Part shown: positions 1 to 12,600 of the stretch, piece after piece
Layout: each line of letters opens with the position of its first letter
Position numbering within the stretch: the stretch's first letter is position 1
Assembly: GCA_900239685.1 (NCBI GenBank)
Contig: OENT01000070.1
Location: 124,001-188,000 of the forward strand
Reading direction: 5' to 3'
Length of the DNA: 64,000 nt
DNA from: Rotaria macrura
Lineage: Eukaryota > Rotifera > Eurotatoria > Philodinida > Philodinidae
The notes under the pieces: generated by a model
What the model was told of the DNA's origin: nothing
The model's database searches: none
The model's input: the letters and a program-made list of their open reading frames with translations, nothing else
Program-made: the position numbers and the translations under genes

Positions 1-687
1 CACGTAACTCTAATCTTTGCTGGACATGTGAACACATTCAGATCTCTTTTGACATCCTCAATTTCTCTAAGAACCTCTTATTTCGTTTATTGCTGTAATA
101 GATTCTGTTATTCCTTACCTACATAACGATCATATGATGTAAAAATAGAATTAATGATCGGAATAAATCTAGAAAATTTTATACTCAATGCAAGTTTTTT
201 TGTATAGTCAATTTTAAAGCATATTGAAATTTATTTCGGCTTTCGAGATTCAATTCATACGTTTTCTAACTTGCTAAAGTTATCTTGTGGAATAGAAAAA
301 TAATGTTTTCTTGTACTCCTGAAAACAAAACATTAATCAAGCCATCAGTTCTTTGTCAAGAAATATTTCTATAGATTGTCTATGTGTATTCGTGTGTGTC
401 TGTCTGTCTGTCTGTCTAAACCTTTTATTCAATGATAATTTTATTGAGATAATTTTTTTCGCATTTAATTAAACTATTTTCAACATTTTTTGACATATGT
501 CACTTATGAGCAAGCTCGGATTAATAGAATGGTACTTAAAATTTCAGCTTGCCCCATTTCAAATAAAAATATCGATTAGGTGCATCGAAATAAGAAAGAA
601 AATTTGATGGTAACGAATTAAAAAATAGAAATATTCGAAGTCATGTTAAATTTGAATGTTGTTTTTAAATGTTTTGTCTTTGTTTAG
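1..687. other. Upstream intronic sequence, no exon seen
   Basis: AT-rich sequence before the first recognisable PDZ-GEF exon. It ends in a pyrimidine-rich tract and AG acceptor at 686-687. It contains a (TGTC)n microsatellite around 397-417. I see no coding exon. Because the family has a cyclic-nucleotide-binding-like domain before the RasGEF N domain, the 5' exons most likely lie outside the window. Confidence 0.6.
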
Positions 688-3600
688 GGAACAATAGAAA
701 AACTACTTGATTTACTTGTTGATGAACGACAATTAATTGACGATCCTAGTTTTGTTGAAGATTTTCTTCTTACATATCGCACATTTACTAATGATCCAAT
801 GATAATAACAAATAAATTACTTGAATGTTTTCATAATAGTAATAGTTCGACAGCATCAGAACATATAGCACGCATTGTCTTATCGTGGGTTAATAATCAT
901 TACAATGATTTTGAATCCAATGCAAATTTGAATGAATTTCTTGAAAAATTTGAGGACTATTTACAAAATCACGTGCATGAAGTAAGTAGAAAACGATACA
1001 TTATTCGTTTTTATCTAATGTTCAAGTTTTACTAATTATTACTTTGTTGGTTTTTGTCTACCTAGTATATGAGATCATGGAGGCATTTACTCAATTTAGC
1101 TTGTTTCACCAAAGCCAGTATACGCACAATAACAATAACACGATCCACACGTGATGATGTGCTAAATTTTAAAATACTTGGTGGTAGTGATACATCCCCG
1201 CACAATGGAATTTTTATATCGAAGGTTGAACAAAATTCGAAAGCTTACGAAGCTGGCTTACGTAAGGGTGATCAGGTAATTTTAATAACTAAATTATTTT
1301 ATTGAAAATTTTCAGTGCAAAAGACAATGAAAAGAGAAAACAAGCAATGTGTTTCTGATGTCATTCATTCAGCTGTGTATTGACGAAGTTAACCGAGGAG
1401 TTCATTAAGCATATATGAACATGAGCAATGTATTTCTTTCTGATCCTCGGCCAAATAGGAATGCAAGCCCGTTCATGAAAAAGAATGTAATCCCATTGCA
1501 GATCAGCGAGGCATCTAGTCTCGATTCCGTTTGAAAAAGTATGTGATCTGATCTCTCGTTAAACGGACAATGTTAAATGTCTATTCATCTAATGTTGAAC
1601 GATAATCGGAAAGATTTGAAGAATTACACCCGGTTTTTTCTAAGTTTCATTGGATATTAGTCACGATTTCAAAATTACATGTGTGTTTTTTTTCTGATAG
1701 TTTTCTTGTCTGTAAGTAGATAGAAAGTGTAGTCGCGAGTAACGAATATAGACCTTTTTAATTGATCTGAAACTTCTATCATCTGATTGTGAAGTGAGAA
1801 GTTTATTTAGATGTTTTGAGAAAATTGATTTTCTAACACGGATTGAGTTTAGGTACTTTGTTATTTGATTGTTAGTCATTGTAAGCATCAATTAGATAGC
1901 TTGAGCAAAGATCTTTTTCTCATCAATAGTCGAGTAGTGCTCAAATTTTCATTGACTCGCTAACGCATAACTATCGTTTGACTAATATCTCATTGAAATC
2001 CAACTTGACCATCTTCGTAGACTCGTACTAGTTATCGTGAATCTAGTGAGGTGCTTTTGACAGTCAAATAGCTGAGAACATAGGCTTTGATTTTACAGAT
2101 GTGTCGTGAAGTAATGCTTTGTCCCATGATAATAACATCCTATTCATGAGAATAGCAAAACAAAATTGTGAATTCAGAAGAAAAGAATGACACCTGAGGC
2201 ATATTGATTAAGTCAAGAAGAAAATATTGCTAATGAAACAATTTTATTTGAATAGAACCACTACCATGTATTTTATTCATCGGTTGGGGAGTTATACGTT
2301 GCATTAAATAATTTCACTTGTTTTCCTCGTCCTTCCTTTACCTGACCATGAAAATATTCACTTACGAATTGGAAGTTGGAGAATTTTGAGTTCTACAGAA
2401 CTATCGATACTATCATTCGATTGCGCTTTGTTTATTTTCTAATGGCATTTATAGATTTGATTAGTGCAAGTTTTTAATGATTACGATAAATGTGCAACAC
2501 ATGATGTTTAACATGCATAGACAAAACGTTTTATTTTTCTTTACTTCCATAGCGCTTTCAAGATTCCTATAGTTCTCATTCGTGAAAGAAAGAATGGGAA
2601 CGAACACCTGCTCTTACTTTGTGATGTATTTTCAAAAAATGATGTTGTCGAAAGTCAGAATCGCTCGATGGACACTAAATTAGTACGTCATCAAATGTAA
2701 CATACTATTTTGAACAAAGTGGTCTAACTAGTCAATTGGATTGTCGAAACTATTTGAATTCTTTCGTAATAACAACAAAAATTGTCACATGCGTCCATTA
2801 GAAAATTTTTTCCCTCTAAATTCACATTTTCTCCTTCCAAACGATTTCTCCCAATGGTTTCCTCTGAAATTTTGAATAATTGAAATACTATTGCAGAATT
2901 TTACCGAGAGTTTCGTTGTGTCATTAAAATTTCAGTCGAATCATTATTTTAACATTTTACTATATTTTTCTTCTGCCTTGTTTTTTGATTGCAGTTGAAG
3001 CATAACATAGTGTGAAGCAATTTTTAATCAGGTGTCGACGGAGAAAAATCTTATTGAACAACAAGTTATACAGTTCTTTTCGACCTTGAAATTGTCTCTG
3101 TTCGAGTGAACAAGCGAGTATTTGAATGAGCGATAAAGAAGAAAAATATTTAATACAATTAACAACGTACCACTTGTTAGAAGATTTTCGATCATTTTGT
3201 TTTCGTGTTTTCCTCAAAAATTATATTCATGTCTATTTATACGATGTAATCCAACGATTACAAGAATCGATGTAGTGCATTCTTATCTAGTTTTTTAAAC
3301 CATGAAACTTGAGCGATTATGCTCTGAACTCCAAGTGTGTCTGGCTTTCATATGGAGAATCGTTACATCAAAGTTCTCTAATAAGCAATGCTATTCTTAT
3401 ACACTCACTGTTGAGCTCATGATGTGCAGTATTCTTAGGCAGAAATGAGAAATTCTTCATCGTTCTCTTTTAAGTTTTCATTAAAAGAAGAAATTTCAGA
3501 AAATATTCTCTTCTGCCGGTACGTATATGCCAAAGATCAACTTGTAAGTATCTAAGTTTTATGAAAGATGAAAACATGGCGTTTCGTATAGAAAAAAAAA

Positions 3601-6600
3601 CTTTGGTAGCTGATTCTTTTTCGGTTGGTTTTAGTATATGTTGACTCATGTTTACTGCTAGTTACTATTAGTAGATAGATGAAGCGTTTAGAAGTGATTG
3701 TTGTATCTTCTTTTTGAGTAAGGGCATCTTATTAAATACTAGTGATTAAATTAGAAACTGCTACTACTTGAAGTTCTTATAATGAGTCTCTCTATAATTA
3801 GATACGAGTTTGTCGTAAAATAATGAGCTTGAATTCGATGTGTCAGAGAGAGAGTGTGTGTGTGTGTGTCTGTTTCTATTGTAATTCGAATGTTTTTCAG
3901 TGCTCTACAGCCGCCAGCACCCCCCNCCCCCCCCCCCCACCTCTTCCATCCGCTGTTGAAACTTTTCTCTGCTATGAAGCATAGCTTTGAAAAGTTGTTG
4001 ACATGAAAAGAATTGCAATGCATATCCTTCGTCAACTATATCAGAGTTAATGACCATGAAGGATATCTTACAAGCAGCTAATCAGCGACATAAGGAATAT
4101 CTTATCGACGACGGATAGAACTATTAGGCGTTGCAAGAAACGTCTTGCTTTTATCATGACCATGTCATACACTCTAACTAATGATGAGTTACGGTTCGTG
4201 ATAATCTCTACTTAAATTACCTGTTACATGAATGGAGGATGAAATGATCGAATCCGACAGTAATCTATTTCAAAAATAGATAGAATAAACCAATGTACAT
4301 GTAATAATTAAGAAGAACATCAGTTATATTATTCATTGACATTTGAATTTCCCAATGATTGAACTAATAAATAATGCTTTTCTTTTATTAGTATTTCATA
4401 GAATCTAATATTTTCGTTTCTTTCAAATAGATTCTTAATGTGAATGGACAAGCATTCGATTATATTACGAGTATTCGTGCACTGGAAATTCTTCGTAGTA
4501 CCACTCATTTATCGTTAACAGTGAAAAATAATCTTATGGGTAAGGAAAACTTGTATTTCTCGCATTGAATAATTCAAAGAAAACAGTATCATGAAAGTTT
4601 TTATGAGCTATCATCAAACTATTTCTTTCATCGAAATTTAATTTTATGTACAGGAATAATTTACATTCACAATATTTTTCTAATAGTACTAGAAAAAAAA
4701 AGAACCTGATCGTATTCTCAAAACAAAAAAAAACAACAATAGAAAAAAAATGAACAAAAACATTATATTTCATTTAGGTCTGAATGAAATAGATAATCCA
4801 GAAAAATCACCTGCTCGTAAAAAACGTCATGACATGTCCCTATATGAACAAGAAATTCGAAATAAACTAAATGGTTCATCACCAATACGCTCTCACTTAA
4901 CAACGCCAGCATCGTCGCCAAATTTAACAACTAGTCCAACAGATTCTCAAAATCAAGCACGACTACCATTGATAACCATAACACCGACAAAGACTAATCA
5001 AACTAATTCAGAGAAAATTAAACCACGTCCATTAACAAAACGTATGGGCTTAAAGCGAGCTGTTATGCAAAAATTTAAAATTTCAAAAAATAGCAGGTAA
5101 TCAAACTTTTACATTAATCATGGATGAAATATGGTTGGCATTTTTCCAACGATAATACCATGTATATAAACCATATGATGAACTACACGTTAACATAACC
5201 CATACAAGTAATAAGTTAATATCGAGAGTTGTTCCGAGACAGCCTATATAAATGAATCAGAAGATTGATTTTGTTACTTAGAGAAAAAGTTAAAATTTAT
5301 TTTCGGTAAAGATGAGATTTCTTCAATTGTTTCTCGTTGATTCTATTAGTTGACATGTACTTCAAGTATAAATTTGAAAAAAACTTTCTCAGCAAAATCT
5401 TTCCTTCTACACATACTAATCCAAAACTAATGATGTTACTTCGTCAAGTGATTTATCACTTTCGAGATAAAGTTTATCGCAGTAGTTAAGTCCTATTAAC
5501 ACTTGGACAGATCTAATTAGTTTTATCTTCTGGGCCATATCTGACGGGGTCTACTCAACATTAAAGATAACTGTTAACTCTTGCTCTTGATTCTGCTAAA
5601 TGTTTTTGAAGTCGAAACTTAAATTTTTAATTTTGCAAGCATCAAAGTATATGTTCCATATGATTACGACATCTGTTAAACTTTCCAGTATCCTTTCTAT
5701 ACAAGATTCTAGAAATGAGATTTCTTGTTCTCCATTGAACTTATTTTCCTTATCAGAATCTCATGATGAGAGATACTAATCAAATTCGATACTGTCATAA
5801 TCGATAAGTCTCGGATCAAGATTTGATGCATGCAAAATTGAAATTCAAACATTGATACACGAAGCAAGTATCGAATTCCGTATCGACACGACAGCTGCTA
5901 CTTAACGAGGAGCCCAACATTTTTCATTAAAAATATCGTAAATAACAATCGTTTTATGTTTCATTTAATCTCAACGAGATAAGTATGATCTAGAACCTTA
6001 TCGATTATTCAATGAGATGACCCTTGCCAAGCATATATAATGTTTATCTTTACCACTATACATCACAATTAACATTAAATTAACAAATATCCATATAATA
6101 TATTGTTCCCAGTAGCATGCAATAAGTAGAAATTGTCCGATTACATTGAGTCCGTTTGTTATCGCATCGAATAAATGTGGTAGAACATGTATTTCAAATA
6201 TATATGTTGATGTTAAATATTTTGAAAACATTGGAATTTCATAATAAAATAAAAACGTTAAAATAAAACTTGAAAAGAATACAACGATCCAACCACTAAA
6301 TTTTAATGATTTAACACGTGTTGTTGATGTATTATCTAATTCTTTCGACCATAAATATACGCCAACGAATTGCATCGGTAAAAAAAAGAATACAAATAAT
6401 TGGGCGTCACCAACATAACCATAAGCAAATGCATAGGTACCATATAGAATTGCACCAATTATACCCCAAAAAAACGAAGAAATCTTACCATATATGACAA
6501 GGACAACATTCAAAACATTGGTAAATGCTGATATACCAGAAAAACATAATAGAATTCGACGCCACAAAGGTACACCATCATCTACATCATTAGTCCATCT

Positions 6601-9600
6601 TAATAATGAACGTGTTCGTTCATGAGGGAGAAATGTATTAAAATCCTGAAGAGAATCAGAAGACAAAAACAATAGTTGTATTTTTCATTGAAACAAAATC
6701 GAATATTTTTCTATTACCAATACGGAAAAAATAACATTGAATGCACCAAACAGAATGAATATGATAATGTGCCAACATTGAAATTCTTTTATATCGGGTA
6801 TTATAGATTGAAATACAAGTCTTAATTGTTGTATGTAACGTTTAATAAATAGACAATTTGATGATGATTGATTTTCTTCACTAACTATATTACTCTCAGT
6901 ACTTTCATCTTCACTATCATCGGATAAACTATTGGTTGGTATTTGTTTTGGTAATATTTCGTTTCTACTTGTATCTGTTAATTCCAATGTTGTTGTACTC
7001 ATCTCCGTCGATGTCGACGGTCGAAAACTATAGAAAAGTTATTTATCATCGGACACTAAATTTATACAAAAATACGATAAAAACAGTCTATTATGAGGAT
7101 TAAATCAAATATGAAAATACAACAACAAGACAACTCTACGTAAAAGTATGACTCCCGGCTCTTGTTTTTCTTCCTTTTTCTATGGCTGTTTTTCACATGC
7201 TTAAGGAATCACAGGAGAAAAAAAATAGGAATAAAAGAATCATGTGCTTGGAGACAAACACGCGAAGCCTTGCATTGGATGGAAAGCGTAGAATAGAACC
7301 GCTTCTTGTTAACGTTATGATTACAAAAATGGGATAGAATAGAATAGATTACGAAGATTAGAATTACACTATTTATAACCAAACGAAAATAGTCTTATCT
7401 AAAATAGATTATTATTTTGAAAAATGATTTGATTTTTATCTTTCAAATAAACTGAAATTAAACCAATTAGTAATCTCAGTCATATTCGTTTTAGTTTGAT
7501 AATATTGTAGATCACAATCGAAACATCGTCTTTTTATCTGCATTTGTTTTTGTTTCGTTCAATGTACTAAAAGTACAAAACATGAGCTCAAATTTTAATA
7601 CCCTATATGACTGACTTGCCTTACTTTTAATTAAAGAAAACAGAAACATATGTAAAACAAATTAGGAGACAGTATTTCAAACTTGATCGGAAAAACACAA
7701 TCTTGATTGAAAAGAAAAACAAAATTATTTTTCGGTTATCATTGCAAACTACACACTTTTGTTTTCTCCTCAAGTTTTTGTATCATATTTGGTCGTCACG
7801 GATTTTAGTATCAGTTCATGTTTACCGATATATTGTTAAAAATTGACAAGAAATTAGAACTTTTACATCAATAGGACTCTGTTTCATTTTATTATTTCTA
7901 AGTTTTTTTCTAACTGCAAATGAATGTATTTGAATTTTGAACTGATAAAAAACTAAACAAAAAATTACATGGAATAGAAATTTCTTTTTCTAGTGAATTC
8001 GATACAGCTACAACAGATAATGGTCTTGATTCAAGTTCTTTGTCAGCATCAAATTCTACTAGAAGTCTCAATCGAAGTTCAAGTAATCCAGATTTATCAT
8101 CATCGTCCATCAGTAATAAATCGATGTCATCATCAGTATCAACATTTAATGGAACTATCAATGACGACGAAAATGCAACATTTGTTGTCAAAGTTTATCG
8201 TAGTGATCAATCATATAAATATTTTCCTGTACTCAAGGTAAGAAAACAAACAAATATAAATGACCAAATTTCGTTTCATATCTTCTTTATGTAAAGGATA
8301 CAACGGCAAAACAAGTTGTAATGTTAGCTATAACTGAATTCGGTATTCCCGATCAAAGCAGGTATATGTCTTATTATTTTCATCAATTGAAATCAAAAGA
8401 AAAAATTAAATATTGACATCATCCTAACTTCAAACTCAAATATATATATATATATATACATAGAATAAGTTTAGTTGTTCTTGAATTGATATCATGCTCG
8501 TCTTTCTAATTATCTATCTTGTGTAGATGATATTCATTCATTGTGGTAAGGCATTTATCTTCGTGGATGAGAAGCATTTTGGTGTATTTTGATTCGTTTT
8601 TTTCTTGGGGTTTTATATTTCATTAGTTGAATATGTTACAATGTATGCACTCATACTTTTGCGGGGTTCTTATTGGTTACATGGTTTACATTCTTCTTTC
8701 GTTTATTTCATTGAGATAAAGCATTCTTTATGATGATTCGTACGTGAATCAGATTATAATCATTTTATTCGATTATGTATTTGTCGAAGATCGATCTCAA
8801 GATAGTTAATCATGTAGCTTAGCAATAAACGACGTGTTCGAGTTTCATAAAACACAAGTTATTAGTTAGCTTAATTAAGAAAATTGTCTTCATTGATCCT
8901 ATCTTAGGCATATCGTGGCGAGATGTTCATGATGTAGCAAGAGTATGACGAGTTTTCATGATTGATTGAAAACGTTTTATTGAAAATGAACTAAGCTTCG
9001 AAAAAAGGATACAAAACGTTTCGAAGATGTTTTCAATCGAAAAACAATTAAAATGTTGAAAATTTGCTGGAAGAAAATGAGATTTTCTTAAGACTTAATT
9101 TTAGATGGAGTATAATGATTAATCGCTTCGGATAACCCTTCTCAAGACAATCCTAGATATGATGTTAAAATTTTGATTACTACAGTAGTCAAATAATTAT
9201 TGTTGAATTGTATTCTCGATGTTACAACAAACACTAATTGTACATTGTCGACCTGAAATTTTGTCTATAGATAAAAAAATAATGATCTGGAGAAAATCTT
9301 GAAGTGTTCAGATTTTTAAAAACTTAACAAAAGAATTAATTTTGAAACTTCATCTAAAATCTGAAAGCAGCTACGGTGTAAAGTGAACGGTAGAAAATTT
9401 TCTTGGATATTCTCTCTGCTACATCAAATAGCTTTTGCATTTTTTCAGTTTCATATTATATGATGCTAGCAGCGATATTACTTGAAGTGTAACTTGTTTT
9501 TCAAATCTTAGCATCGTAATAGTCTTTAATTCAAACGTTCGTAGAATAACTTTTATTCTTCATCCATGTAGATATGATCAGTAGACTAATAGAACTGCAA

Positions 9601-12600
9601 TCTAATATTCAAGCACATTTTTAATCTACAAGACTGCTGTGAAATGGCCTGATAAAAAGAACTAAACTACTCTGTTCAACAAACATACAATTGTTCTCAT
9701 TAACTTTTGACATTCTGAGATCTATCTATGATTGAAATGAAACTTTTTGTAAAATCAATTAAATGTTTACAACTCGACTGTAGATATTATCATAGGAATT
9801 CTTCAGTAAAGAAAAATCTTTTATAACTCCACTATCCCATCAGGCTTTACTTCTATCGACAATACAAGTTTAAAATGCATCTATTTAACATTGCTTAAAG
9901 TATCTTATCCCACCAGAAAGTGATTTCAATTGAAATAAGCAGATACATTCAACTAAGTTTTTTTTCATGTTCAACAGTCATTGTAATTACCGTACCCTTG
10001 ATGATAAGTAACTTTATCAGAGACTCATCATACCTACGAGCAAGTCGAGTAATGATTGTTCTAGTACTTTTCTTTTCTATAGATTTCCATAACATGATTG
10101 AAATTCAGAAATGATCATTGATATACTTCAAATAATTCATAAAAAAATACATAGACTCTCTTATGATTGAAGCCTTGATTTTCTTATTGTATTTTTCTAA
10201 AATAGAAAAATATCGCCGAATATAAATATCTAATTCATTTGTCTTATCTTTCTTGTAGGCATCATTCATTATGTGAAATATCAGTCGAAAATGGCGTAAT
10301 AAAACAAAAACGTTTACCAGATCATTTTGATAATTTACCTGAACGTCTTCCAATAAATGCTCGTTATTATTTAAAAAATAATCAGTCAACTGACACCCTT
10401 ATACCCGATCACTTATCAAATGAATTCATACGTGAAGCACGTATTCATTTTCTTCAATTAGATTCTCTTGAAATTTGTGCACAATTAACGCTAAGAGATT
10501 TCTCTATATTTAAATCCATTCAATCAACCGAATATATTGATCATATATTTAAATTAAAATCAGTCTATGGGATACCACATCTTGAAAAATTTCTTCGCTT
10601 ACCTAATCAAGAAATGTATTGGACAATAACAGAAATTATACGTGAAACAAATATAATGCAACGATCAAAAATTATTAAACATTTTATTAAAATCGCAAGT
10701 AAGAAATGAGATTCATTCATAGATGAAAGAAAAAAAACATACGCGTATAAAATATATCATGTTGTTTGTTTTTCTTAAATTTTAGAATGTTGTAAAGATA
10801 TGAAAAATTTTAATTCGATGTTTTCAATTATAAGTGGACTGGATCATAAAACTGTACAACGTTTACAAGCAACTTGGGAACGTATACCAGAAAAATATAA
10901 AAAAATCTTTGAGGTAAATCATACGAGTCTAAGTTAATACTAAACATTACACTATTCCCTCTCGTATATAATAAGAAAAGCTCAGTAAAACGAAAGCTCT
11001 ATGACAGAAACTTATCAAACATTTGATAATTCTTAAAAGTACTCAGATTTGAGAGTATAACAGTTTTCGATTCAGAATAATTGCATAGAGAAAACTGAGC
11101 ATCAAATTTTAGAAAAAAAAACATAACCTGAAGCAAATCTTAAGTAGATATTGTGATTTGCGATGGATGGACAAATTTTTAAGTAGTACGCAATTTTCTA
11201 TTCAAACGATTTCGAGGGATGAACAGCCACAGGTGCTTGTTATGTAATTGAAAAAGCATCTATCGGTATTCAATTCTAAACCATTGAGAATTTTTCTATC
11301 AAATTTCTGATAGATCTCTAAGCTTCTTTTTCAGAAAATTCTTTTCGTAAATATCAAACTGTAGATCTGGCAAGTTCCAAAATTTCAGTTTTATTAAAAT
11401 AATCTTTATGTTCATATCATGCTAGTACACTCAAGAATTTCGATCCTTCAGCAACATGCAATTTTAAAGATGAACCTTGATTTTTTCTTCGTTTTTCATT
11501 TTCTAGGAACTTAAATCATTACTTGATTTATCACGAAACATGTCTGTTTATCGAAATTTATTAAAAAATGAATTAATTGCACCACCAATTGTAAGTCATT
11601 CAAATACTACTTTTATCTACATAATCGGTTCATTCCTAGATTCCCATGTTTCCTGTATGTATGAAGGATTTAACGTTTATTCATTTGGGAAATCAAACAC
11701 AAGATAATCATTTAGTAATAAAAACTCGATCATAATTAAATCATAAGGATAAACATCATATATATATATATATATATTATATAAATAATTTTAGATCAAT
11801 TTTGAAAAACTTCGAATGATTGCGAAAGAAATTCGCTATATAATGAACATGTCATCATCACCCTATGTAAAAGAAAAGATTAAGCTTTGTTTTTGAATAA
11901 GAAGATTTTCTTACGAATAAATCCTATTATTTAGGATATTTCAAATATGTTTGACTCTCCAACATCTCATTCACAAATTTTTGCTGGTTTCGGTCATCAA
12001 ACAACAGCAGATTCATTTGGAACAATACGAAGAAATCAAACAGGAACACGTCTATCTGTCATGGCAAATGCTAAACGAATTTATGATGAAGTAAAATTTA
12101 ACGCTGACAAAGAAGTCTTTTTTGGCTTATAAAGAATTTTCGTTTAGGCATTGATGGTCAAAAAAGTCAAAACATATTTAAATAATGCTGAAATAATTGA
12201 AGATGAAGATCGTTTACTCTTACTAACAAATCAATGCGAACCTGGTACGCACTAGATGAAAAACAAATAAACATTTTAGCTTGATTTCATAATTACGAAA
12301 AACGTAATTCACGAGATTTGTTGTATTTAATGTACATGGCAACAGTTTTTGTGACTGTGGTTTAAGAGTTATACAAACACACAAAAAACATTCATTTCTT
12401 TAGATCGAAGAAGAAATCACCGCTCACTATCATTGGCAACATTAACGTCTGGTGAACTTTCATTGCTCAGTAACGATACTAGTTTAAGAATCAAACGAGA
12501 CAATAATGAAAAATCTAGTACGACTAATGATAGTGAACACATTTTTCATATAAAAAATTCACGATTACGAAGATTCCCATTACCAAGAAAAGTCAATACT

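Noticed and set aside
3751..4035. 94-codon minus-strand ORF over the poly-C tract
   Set aside because: It passes through a microsatellite and a homopolymer with an N, inside an intron; it has no domain.
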